Origin: a virus
Virus record (IMG/VR): IMGVR_UViG_3300010313_000125
Coordinates: 1 to 48,602 of that record
Length of the DNA: 48,602 bases
Direction: 5' to 3' (one strand)
This document shows positions 38,549-45,803 of this stretch, one piece after another. Numbering within the stretch: position 1 is the stretch's first letter; each line of letters begins with the position of its first letter. Position numbers and translations under genes: made by a program. The notes under the pieces were generated by a model. That model saw only the letters and a list, made by a program, of their open reading frames with translations. It was not told the DNA's origin and did not search any database.

Positions 38549-39031
38549 ATGAAAAGGATTTTGGCTGCATGTCTTCTACTTCCACTCACCTGTTCTGCAG
38601 ATTGGTTTGGGCCAAAATCCTATGAAGATTGCATAATCGATGGAATGAAAGGCACAACAAGTAATGCCGCGGCAGCTGAAATAAAAAAAGCTTGCAGAAC
38701 AAAGTTCCCCCTTCCAGCACCTGTGCCTGCTGTGCTTACTGAGCCTGAGCTCAAAGATTTAGCATCATCAAGCTTGCTTGAGAAGGTCGAGCGCTTTAAT
38801 CCGGAATACAACTATATTATCCGGCTTCATAACAACACCGATAAAAGAATTGATGGAGTGAAAATAACCGTAGTTGCAGGAAACGGCGCACTACTAACAT
38901 ACAAACAAAGTGCCTTTATCGAGCCATATTCAAAAGGAAACGTGTATCTAACGTTAGACAATGAAAGGCTCGATTCATCCAGAAAAATTGAATGGCGATA
39001 TGAAGAAATTTACGCTTCAACTCCATTATAA
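38549..39031 (+). CDS. Secreted phage protein, lysogeny-stage moron candidate
   Basis: The 160-residue product has a signal peptide (MKRILAACLLLPLTCSA) and then a DWFGPKSYEDCIIDGMKG region followed by KKACRTKFP. Two cysteines in this block may pair in the periplasm. The rest is a beta-rich domain of about 70 residues. Similar SYEDC-type proteins occur in prophages. It sits directly after cI with AGGA seven bases before the ATG, so it is probably made with CI in the lysogen, in the place of lambda rex genes. Its effect on the host is unknown. Confidence 0.76.
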   Translation: MKRILAACLLLPLTCSADWFGPKSYEDCIIDGMKGTTSNAAAAEIKKACRTKFPLPAPVPAVLTEPELKDLASSSLLEKVERFNPEYNYIIRLHNNTDKRIDGVKITVVAGNGALLTYKQSAFIEPYSKGNVYLTLDNERLDSSRKIEWRYEEIYASTPL

Positions 39032-39103
39032 CTCAGCGATATTGATGCATTAAGTCGCATTCGAAAGCGGCTACAGCGTACATTTATTAACTAATTTACC
39101 CTC

Positions 39104-39127
39104 AAAGCGACTTCGGTCGCTTTTTTT
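39104..39127 (+). terminator. Terminator of the cI-moron operon
   Basis: AAAGCGAC and GTCGCTTT pair around a stable TTCG tetraloop and run into seven Ts. It ends the lysogenic transcript before the second operator cluster. Confidence 0.92.
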
Positions 39128-39163
39128 GTCCGCAAATAACACTCATCTGACCAGTAAATAAAA

Positions 39164-39245
39164 ATCACATTCCGTGTTGACACGCAAAACACGATACGTG
39201 ATATTTATCACACCAAAGCGTGATTAAAATATCACATACCGTCAT
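39164..39245. promoter_or_regulatory. Second operator cluster (OL-like), four sites
   Basis: Sites related to those at 37754-37814 lie at 39164-39178 (ATCAC-N5-GTGTT), 39188-39202 (AACAC-N5-GTGAT) and 39231-39245 (ATCAC-N5-GTCAT). A fourth, 39207-39224, has ATCAC and GTGAT separated by eight bases instead of five. Centres are 20-24 bp apart. With OR 1.4 kb away the layout allows repressor looping over cI, as in lambda OL/OR. Confidence 0.8.
39177..39205 (+). promoter_or_regulatory. Rightward early promoter (pL-like)
   Basis: TTGACA (39177-39182) and GATATT (39200-39205) are 17 bp apart. The -35 box overlaps the first OL-like operator and the second operator lies in the spacer, so CI should shut it down. 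It drives the recombination and methylation genes up to ssb. Confidence 0.78.
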
Positions 39246-39261
39246 AAACGGAGTTTGAAAA

Positions 39262-39597
39262 ATGATCCTCTGTACCAAACCAACGAGAGCCAAACATATA
39301 CCCGAATTCAGCCTACTGGCGAACCTGCGTTTTGCCTGTTTGCGTGCTGGTGACGAGGTATCACAAAACCACGTTGTGCAACGCCGTTCAGCTGAGCTGC
39401 TGCGTCACCTGGTGAATAACCTGCCAAGCAAAGAGTTCAGTGAGCAGTACATTCACCGTGCTGGCGAACTGGGCGAAGGCCTGGTTCTGAAGGTTAATCA
39501 GAACATGAACATGGTGATGATTAATCGCGTGAATGCCGAAAACGTGGTTCGCATGGCGTCTATCGTTGTCAATGTTCGCCGTGGTGATGAGCAATGA
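39262..39597 (+). CDS. First early protein of the rightward operon, unknown
   Basis: The 111-residue product reads as a helical domain (FSLLANLRFACLRAGDEVSQ, QRRSAELLRHLVNNL, and a beta-rich LKVNQNMNMVMINR end). There is no arginine-rich N-terminus, so it does not look like a lambda N antiterminator. GGAG eight bases upstream supports the start, and it overlaps the nuclease gene by four bases. The function is not known; its position first under the CI-controlled promoter suggests an early host-takeover or recombination-accessory role. Confidence 0.7.
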   Translation: MILCTKPTRAKHIPEFSLLANLRFACLRAGDEVSQNHVVQRRSAELLRHLVNNLPSKEFSEQYIHRAGELGEGLVLKVNQNMNMVMINRVNAENVVRMASIVVNVRRGDEQ

Positions 39598-40424
39598 GCA
39601 ACGCTATCCGCATCCGTGCCAGTTCATGGTCAGGTCTTTTTGACTGCGCTTACAAATGGGAAGGGCAAAACCTTCTCGGTATGCGCATGCCAAGCAGCCC
39701 TCGCGCATTACTTGGGACGGCAATACATGCGGGTACCGCAACGTTCGATTTGGCAAAGCTGAATGGAAAAATGGCGTCTGTTGATGAGGCCGCGAACGAC
39801 TTCATTAACGCACTGCACCACCCTGAATACGAAGTTGATTGGCGTGCTGATGACAGCATCAACAAACGTTCTGCAGAAGTCATTGGCCTGACATTGACCA
39901 GCGACTACTGCAACACCATCAGTCCGCGCTATGAGTTTGCAGCCGTCGAGCTGGAAATTACACCATTTAACATCGATTGCGGTGATGGCGTGATTATCCA
40001 ACTGACAGGAACGTTGGACCGATGCCGGATCCGCAAGGACAACGGCGGCCTTGGCATCAGTGATGTCAAAACCGGTTCAGTAGCTGTTGAACCTGACGCA
40101 TCTGGCAAAGGCCGGACTGCAAAAACAAAAGGCCATGCAGCTCAGCTTGGTACCTACGAAATTCTGGCCGAAGCATCACTGCAACAGCTCATTACTGAGC
40201 CTGCAGAAATCATCGGCATGAAAACCAAAGGCAAGCCAGAAATTGCTACCGGACTTATCTACAACCCTCGGTTGGTGATGCTCGGAAACGAGGACGCACC
40301 GGGCCTAATTGAACATGCCGCAGTGATGTTGAAAAGCGGCTTATTCCCACCGAATCCCAGCAGCTGGGTCTGCTCGCAGAAGTACTGCCCACGCTGGAAT
40401 AGCTGTATTTACAAAACAAATTAG
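39594..40424 (+). CDS. Cas4/RecB-like PD-(D/E)XK nuclease with Fe-S cysteines
   Basis: The 276-residue product has the nuclease core His45 (GTAIHAG), Asp142 (GTLDRCRI), and Asp157-x-Lys159 (ISDVKTG). Four cysteines, Cys18 plus Cys260, Cys265 and Cys271, match the iron-sulfur cluster arrangement of Cas4/AddB nucleases. It probably resects double-strand ends to give single strands for the RecT-like protein two genes on, taking the place of lambda Exo. Confidence 0.86.
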   Translation: MSNAIRIRASSWSGLFDCAYKWEGQNLLGMRMPSSPRALLGTAIHAGTATFDLAKLNGKMASVDEAANDFINALHHPEYEVDWRADDSINKRSAEVIGLTLTSDYCNTISPRYEFAAVELEITPFNIDCGDGVIIQLTGTLDRCRIRKDNGGLGISDVKTGSVAVEPDASGKGRTAKTKGHAAQLGTYEILAEASLQQLITEPAEIIGMKTKGKPEIATGLIYNPRLVMLGNEDAPGLIEHAAVMLKSGLFPPNPSSWVCSQKYCPRWNSCIYKTN

Positions 40425-40448
40425 AAATCAACAACTGGAGTTATATCA

Positions 40449-41042
40449 ATGACTACATTAGCCCTTTTTTTCGACACAGAAACCACTGGTTTGCCGGTAT
40501 GGAACGAACCAAGTGAAAACCCGAATCAACCGCACATCGTGGAGCTGGCTGCAAAACTGGTGAACCTCGATACCCGCGAAGTTGTTTATACCATCGATAC
40601 CCTGGTGAAGCCGGATGGTTGGGTTATTCCTCAGGAAGTTATTGACCTGCACGGCATCACCAATGAAATGGCGCTCGAACAAGGCCGTCCAGAATCTGAA
40701 GTTCTGACTGAATTCATGGGTATTTGGGCAACAGCAAATCGCCGCGTCGCACACAACCAGAGCTTTGACGAGCGCATTATGCGTATCGCCATCAAGCGCT
40801 ATTTAGATGAAGACACAGCTGAAAGCTGGAAGGCCGGTGAAAAGCAATGCACCGGTTTAATCACTAAGCCACTTCTGCAGCTTCTGCCGAAAAACAAGTT
40901 CGGTTTCAAGATGCCGAAACTGTCTGAAGCCTATGAACACTTCATGGGTAAGCCTCTGGAAAACGCACACCGTGCAATGGCTGATGTAGACGCCTGTATC
41001 GCTGTGTATTTCGCCGTTATCGACCAACAAGCCGCAGCGTAA
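40449..41042 (+). CDS. DnaQ-like 3'-5' exonuclease (DEDDh)
   Basis: The 197-residue product has the three exonuclease motifs of the DEDDh family: Asp9 and Glu11 in FFDTETTGLP, an NQSFDERI motif and the final HRAMADVDA with the catalytic His and Asp. It degrades 3' ends and may trim recombination or replication intermediates. It lies between the Cas4-like nuclease and RecT genes and appears to be part of the same recombination module. Confidence 0.92.
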   Translation: MTTLALFFDTETTGLPVWNEPSENPNQPHIVELAAKLVNLDTREVVYTIDTLVKPDGWVIPQEVIDLHGITNEMALEQGRPESEVLTEFMGIWATANRRVAHNQSFDERIMRIAIKRYLDEDTAESWKAGEKQCTGLITKPLLQLLPKNKFGFKMPKLSEAYEHFMGKPLENAHRAMADVDACIAVYFAVIDQQAAA

Positions 41043-41053
41043 GGTAATTCAAA

Positions 41054-42163
41054 ATGACAAATACCGTCAGCATTCAATCATTAAAACAAACAGCCGGTTT
41101 GCCGGCAAATCAAGCCGGCATTGGCAATGTTAAAAGCTTTTTTGAAAGCCAAAAAGGTGTCTTATTAGCTGTACTGCCGAAACATATGAGCGCAGATCGT
41201 ATGCTCAAGATTGCCTTGGGAGCTATGCGCACCACTCCAAAATTAATGGAGTGCACAACTGAGTCATTATTCGGAGCCATCGTTCAATGCTCCCAACTTG
41301 GCTTAGAGCCAAACACCCCACTTGGCCATGCTTACCTAATCCCGTTTGAGAAAAAGCGCAAACAAGGCAATCAGTGGGTTACTGAAAAAGTCGAAACGCA
41401 AATTGTCCTTGGCTACAAAGGTCTGATTGATTTGGCTCGACGTTCTGGCCAGGTGGTTAGTATTTCAGCCCATGAAGTCTGCCAGAACGATGCTTTCGAA
41501 TATGCCTACGGCTTAGACGAGCGCTTACACCATGTCCCGGCCTTTGGTGATCGCGGTCCTGTAATCGCTTTTTATGCTGTAGCAAAACTTGTTGGTGGCG
41601 GTCATGCATTTGAGGTGATGAGCGTTCGGCAAATCGAAGAAATCCGCGATGCCAGCCAGAACTACAAATTTGCAAGAGACAAAGCAACAACAGTATGGGG
41701 CCAGCACTTTGTAGAAATGGGTCGGAAAACCGTATTGCGCCGCCTGTTTAAGTACCTGCCAGTGTCCATTGAGCTTGCTACAGCCTCACATCTGGATGCA
41801 AGAAATGCCTCTGGTGAAGAACAGAATTTAGGCGATGTTCTGACTGGTGATTTCTCGGTTGTCACGAATGAATACGATAACCAGCAACACACCCAGGCCT
41901 CAGCACAAAGCGCTGAACTGCCAGAGCATAACCAGGCACCAGAAGCATCAGAGTTTTTTGATGAAGCCCTGGCAAACGCTCGTGCTGGCCACTTCGACAC
42001 AGCACTTGACCTTGGTCGCAGCTGCACTGAAGACGAGCGCCGCGTTATTCAGCAAACAATTGATGCTGTTTCACAACATCAAGCCACATCCAATCAACAA
42101 GTCGATGGACAGCAAGCCAATTACACCGCTGGCCGTCGTCAACGCACCATGAGCATGGAGTAA
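41054..42163 (+). CDS. recT: RecT-family single-strand annealing protein
   Basis: The 369-residue product carries RecT landmarks: RMLKIALGAMRTTPKLMECT, SLFGAIVQCSQLGLEPNTPLGHAYLIPF, ETQIVLGYKGLIDLARRSG, and a WGQHFVEMGRKTVLRRLFKYLP region with its basic helix. It coats single-stranded DNA and anneals complementary strands. A disordered, Gln-rich C-terminal tail of about 100 residues is longer than in E. coli RecT and may bind SSB or other partners. Confidence 0.94.
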   Translation: MTNTVSIQSLKQTAGLPANQAGIGNVKSFFESQKGVLLAVLPKHMSADRMLKIALGAMRTTPKLMECTTESLFGAIVQCSQLGLEPNTPLGHAYLIPFEKKRKQGNQWVTEKVETQIVLGYKGLIDLARRSGQVVSISAHEVCQNDAFEYAYGLDERLHHVPAFGDRGPVIAFYAVAKLVGGGHAFEVMSVRQIEEIRDASQNYKFARDKATTVWGQHFVEMGRKTVLRRLFKYLPVSIELATASHLDARNASGEEQNLGDVLTGDFSVVTNEYDNQQHTQASAQSAELPEHNQAPEASEFFDEALANARAGHFDTALDLGRSCTEDERRVIQQTIDAVSQHQATSNQQVDGQQANYTAGRRQRTMSME

Positions 42164-42169
42164 GTATTC

Positions 42170-43888
42170 ATGAACATCACTCACTTAACGGTCAAAAACT
42201 TTCAGGGCTTAGCCAACCTTGATACTGCTGTAAATGCGCCAATTCTGTTTGTCGCGGGTGGCAATGGCGCTGGCAAAAGTTCGCTGCGGGATGCCATTCG
42301 TATCGCGTTAACTGGTGCTCCAAGTCGTGTCAGCCTGAAGAAGGACTATGACGCGATGATCAAGGATGGCACCAAGAAATCATCTGTCACTGTGGCCACT
42401 GATGTTGGCAACTTCGACTTCACACTGCCAGCCGGTAAAGGCCTGCACTCCGATTTGTCGTTCCTGCCGCTTTGCATTGATGCAACTGCATTCACCACCA
42501 TGAAAGCAGATGAGCGCCGCAAGTTACTGTTTGAATTAACCGGTGCGACAGCATCTGCTAAACGTGTTGAAACAGATCTGACCAAATTAGGGGCCCAGCC
42601 AGGCCACATTCAACTGATCCTTCCACTGTTAAAAGCAGGCTTTGCCGCGGCTGAAAAATCTGCTCGTGAACGGGCTACAGAAGCAAAAGGCGCATGGCGT
42701 GCAATAACTGGCGAGACATGGGGAAGCAACAAAGGTGACACTTGGGAACCAACTGTTGCTGAACAGCCGGTAGACGAGGCTGCCATTTCTGCATGTTCTG
42801 AAAAAGTACAATCGAATAATGCGGCCCTGAATCAGCTTAACCAGCAACGCGGCACCTTAATGGCGCAACTGAATTCAGCCAATACTCAAGCTCAGCAAAG
42901 GGCTACGTTGCAGGAAACTGCAGGAAAATTAGAGCGTGCCAGGCAGAAAAATGCTGTTGACCAAAAATCTCTGCAAGAAGTCCAGGCTCAAATTGAGCTG
43001 GCAGAACAAGCCGCCAGCATTCCACAAACTTTGACCTGCCCATGTTGCGAAGCTGTTTTGTTTCTGACGCCTGAAGGCGTATTAGCTGATGCGGGTCATT
43101 TCGATATGTCAGCTCCAGATGTTGATACTTCAAAACTGGAGCAGTTCCGTCAAAGCGAAGCAATGTTGCAACGCGCTATTGCCAATAACGAACGCGACAT
43201 AGTTCTGGCTGAGAACGCAACCAATCAACTGGCAAGCTTCACGGAACTTAACACAGCCAACATTCAGGAAGAACTTGAAGCTATCGATGCTGATTTATTG
43301 CGGTTGAACGATGTCCGCCAGCAACTGCAGACCGATTTAAACAACCTGCATACGGCTAAACAGGCCTATGAAAACAGCATGTCAGCAAAGCCAAAAGCTG
43401 ACGCACACCATGCTGAAATCACCAGCTGGTTAGTGATTGCTGAAGCGCTGTCCCCATCTGGCATTCCGGCAAATATCCTTGCTCAAGCTATGGGGCCATT
43501 CAATGTTCTGCTGCAAAACATCAACAGCCTGGTACCTGAATGGCGCCCGGTACAGTTGACCGAGGATATGGAAATTCTGGCCGCCTCCCGCCCATTTGGA
43601 TTGTTGTCTGAATCCGAACAGTGGCGAGTGCAAACCATGCTGACTTTGGCTCTGGCTCAACTGTCAGGCATCAATCTGGTTGTGCTGGATCGCGTGGATG
43701 TACTGGAACCAGCTGCGCGCATTGAATTGGTCAACCTGTTGTGCGACCTCACAGACCAGAACCTTAACCTGCAAATCATCATGCTCGGCACTTTGGCAAA
43801 AGCACCTTCTGGCATGCCAGAAACAGTGCAGTGCATCTGGCTCGCCGGCGGTGAATCTGTATCAGTACAACAAGGCAAAGCGGCCTAA
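42170..43888 (+). CDS. SbcC/Rad50-like ATPase with zinc-hook motif
   Basis: The 572-residue product is a compact SMC-like ATPase: Walker A GGNGAGKS at 30-37, two coiled-coil stretches around a Cys-rich hook (Cys290, Cys292, Cys293 in LTCPCCEAV), a LLSESEQWRVQTMLTLALA signature-like motif and a Walker B LVVLDRVD near residue 507. Coils are much shorter than in SbcC/Rad50. The Walker B is followed by Arg-Val-Asp in place of the usual second acidic residue, so ATP hydrolysis may differ. It probably holds or processes DNA ends with the nearby nucleases. Confidence 0.88.
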   Translation: MNITHLTVKNFQGLANLDTAVNAPILFVAGGNGAGKSSLRDAIRIALTGAPSRVSLKKDYDAMIKDGTKKSSVTVATDVGNFDFTLPAGKGLHSDLSFLPLCIDATAFTTMKADERRKLLFELTGATASAKRVETDLTKLGAQPGHIQLILPLLKAGFAAAEKSARERATEAKGAWRAITGETWGSNKGDTWEPTVAEQPVDEAAISACSEKVQSNNAALNQLNQQRGTLMAQLNSANTQAQQRATLQETAGKLERARQKNAVDQKSLQEVQAQIELAEQAASIPQTLTCPCCEAVLFLTPEGVLADAGHFDMSAPDVDTSKLEQFRQSEAMLQRAIANNERDIVLAENATNQLASFTELNTANIQEELEAIDADLLRLNDVRQQLQTDLNNLHTAKQAYENSMSAKPKADAHHAEITSWLVIAEALSPSGIPANILAQAMGPFNVLLQNINSLVPEWRPVQLTEDMEILAASRPFGLLSESEQWRVQTMLTLALAQLSGINLVVLDRVDVLEPAARIELVNLLCDLTDQNLNLQIIMLGTLAKAPSGMPETVQCIWLAGGESVSVQQGKAA

Positions 43889-43916
43889 CCGGCCGCCATC
43901 CCCACAGGAGTTAATC

Positions 43917-44108
43917 ATGCATCAACAGCTGATTTTCAACCAAAAGAAAGCCGCGGAGCTTGCCGGTGTTCACCCACGAACACTTCGCCGGTGGACCACT
44001 GAAGGCCGGATCCAAAAAATCGCCAACTTACCTGGCGCGCACTATCACATCACTCAGCTGATGGCCCTGGGTGCAGCCGCAAACACTGAACAGGAGCAGG
44101 CAGCATGA
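43917..44108 (+). CDS. Small MerR/excisionase-type HTH protein
   Basis: The 63-residue product has an HTH_17-like domain (NQKKAAELAGVHPRTLRRWTTEGRI) and a short tail. AGGAG six bases before the ATG is a strong start signal; a longer frame would run back into the ATPase gene. It could be a small regulator of the operon or an excisionase, the latter being notable as no integrase is seen in the window. Confidence 0.78.
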   Translation: MHQQLIFNQKKAAELAGVHPRTLRRWTTEGRIQKIANLPGAHYHITQLMALGAAANTEQEQAA

Positions 44109-44734
44109 GCAATATAGTTTTGACTGAAACGCAGCGTTCGGTGCTCGTCCAGCTGAATTTCAAACCGGCCACGGCCTATGCCATGGCTCATACCATGAAG
44201 CTCGATAAAGCGCTGATGATAAACCTGCTGACTCAGCTGGTGACGGCCGGAGTAGCCAAAAAATACGACAACACTCAATACGCAGTGACCAGTATTGGCA
44301 AAGCTTATCTGAGCAATTCGCTGAAACAGGCCGCCAGCAAAGTAGTCGAGCCTGTCGCTGAACTGGTCGATGTTGATCAGCCAAACAACGAGCCGGCGGA
44401 AGATTTGGCGGAGCTCTTAGCTGTAACTCCAGCTGAAGAACCAAAGCCGGATCCAGTAACAGTCCGTGCACAAGCTGAAAGCACGGCAATCGTTACCCAG
44501 CTGCAAACATCCAAGCCAGTGCTGCCGGAAAAAATCGACATCAGCCTGAAGCAGCTTGCCGAACGGCTGACCCTCAAGCCAGTAAAACCGCTCGACAACA
44601 TTGAGCTGAAACTGCAGGTGCTGGAAAAGCTTGGTGCCCTGCTCGATCCAACCATTGCAGATGTTCTGGAAGCAATTGCTGATGACCTTAACCAGGTGCA
44701 GCAAGTAGCGGCCGACGTTAGCAAAGCGGCATAG
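44105..44734 (+). CDS. Winged-helix-like protein with disordered middle
   Basis: The 209-residue product has a winged-helix-like N-terminus (TAYAMAHTMKLDKALMINLLTQLVTAGVAKK, about 23-53), an acidic Pro/Glu-rich middle (about 85-125), and a helical C-terminus (NIELKLQVLEKLGALLDPTIAD and following). It overlaps the HTH gene by four bases. It may be a DNA-binding regulator or replication accessory protein. I do not recognise a family. Confidence 0.68.
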   Translation: MSNIVLTETQRSVLVQLNFKPATAYAMAHTMKLDKALMINLLTQLVTAGVAKKYDNTQYAVTSIGKAYLSNSLKQAASKVVEPVAELVDVDQPNNEPAEDLAELLAVTPAEEPKPDPVTVRAQAESTAIVTQLQTSKPVLPEKIDISLKQLAERLTLKPVKPLDNIELKLQVLEKLGALLDPTIADVLEAIADDLNQVQQVAADVSKAA

Positions 44735-44742
44735 GCTCCAAC

Positions 44743-45015
44743 ATGATCAACGGCAAAACCCTAACCGGCCGCGAGGCCATTACCGAGTTCGGACTGGAAG
44801 CCCTTATTGGGCGCCAGTGCGTTGTTGCCTGCGGTACTTCAGCACATGGACCGGTGCCGAGCATCGGCATCATTTCAGACCCGCAAGCCTGCAGCATTGA
44901 CGTAGAGAACCCGCAAACAGCGCTTTATGTGGATATCGAAGGTGCTGATGACTGGTGGCTTTATGAAGTGTTTAACGACGAGCATTTTGTTTTGTTGAGT
45001 GAGGTGCCGGCATGA
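44743..45015 (+). CDS. Small acidic unknown protein
   Basis: The 90-residue product is acidic with a beta-rich core (RQCVVACGTSAHGPVPSIGII) and aromatic C-terminus (ADDWWLYEVFNDEHFVLL). It overlaps the methyltransferase gene by four bases. No motif is recognised. Its genomic setting suggests a nucleic-acid or methylation-linked role, without direct support. Confidence 0.65.
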   Translation: MINGKTLTGREAITEFGLEALIGRQCVVACGTSAHGPVPSIGIISDPQACSIDVENPQTALYVDIEGADDWWLYEVFNDEHFVLLSEVPA

Positions 45016-45803
45016 ACCGTGACGCCTACCGCACCCCGCCGGAGCTGTTCGCGGCTCTGGACGCGGAGTTTGATTTTAAAGTGGATGTTGCAGCATCTGA
45101 AAGCAATGCGTTATGCGTTAACTTCATTGATGAGCAGCTTAACGCATTAGCCTGTGACTGGCTGCCGGATCCCGATAACGGTGTTAACGAATGGCATTTT
45201 GTCTGGTGCAACCCTCCCTATTCAGATATCGGCCCCTGGGTTCGCAAAGCAGCTGAACAATCAAGGCAAGGTATTGGCTGCACAATGCTGGTGATGGCCG
45301 ATACTTCAGTTGGCTGGTATGCCGAAGCAATCAAAACCTGTCAGGAAGTGCGCTTTATTGTCGGTGGCCGCATCAGTTTTATTGACCCTGAGACCGGCAA
45401 ACCAGCTGCCGGCAATAACAAGGGCAGCATGTTTTTAATCTGGCATCCGTTTGGCCGCACCGCGCCAATTGTCAGCCATGTGCAGCGTGACGAATTGTTG
45501 GCTAAGGGCCGTGATTTTTTGGCGCAGAAACCTGCCGTTGAACCAATTAAATCAAGCGAGCCTGCGCCCCAAGCATCACCTGAAATCAACCACAAATGGC
45601 CGTTTGAAGTGACCAACATAGTTGACCAGGCACTGGCAGATCTGAAGTACACCGCAAAAGCAGAGTTCCGCGAACGGCTTTGTGCGTCGGCAAACCGTTT
45701 ATTGCTGACCATGCCTGACGCCAAATTCAAAACCGGCCAGCACATCAAGATGATGATCACAGATAAAATGAAAGACGAGGTAAGCAAACCATGCGCGGCT
45801 TAA
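45012..45803 (+). CDS. Phage DNA N6-adenine methyltransferase
   Basis: The 263-residue product has the phage Dam pattern: RDAYRTPPELFAALDAEF at the start, Asn67-Pro-Pro-Tyr70 as the NPPY catalytic motif in VWCNPPYSDIGPW, and an MLVMADTSVGWY strand. It methylates adenine in DNA. An extension of about 90 residues after residue 170 has a linker and a helical end. It overlaps the cytosine methyltransferase gene by 13 bases. Likely roles are protection from host restriction or regulation. Confidence 0.92.
   Translation: MNRDAYRTPPELFAALDAEFDFKVDVAASESNALCVNFIDEQLNALACDWLPDPDNGVNEWHFVWCNPPYSDIGPWVRKAAEQSRQGIGCTMLVMADTSVGWYAEAIKTCQEVRFIVGGRISFIDPETGKPAAGNNKGSMFLIWHPFGRTAPIVSHVQRDELLAKGRDFLAQKPAVEPIKSSEPAPQASPEINHKWPFEVTNIVDQALADLKYTAKAEFRERLCASANRLLLTMPDAKFKTGQHIKMMITDKMKDEVSKPCAA

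Noticed and set aside
39262-39597. Lambda N-type antiterminator at the head of the rightward operon
   Set aside because: The product has no arginine-rich N-terminal RNA-binding helix and no boxB-like hairpin was seen between the promoter and the gene.
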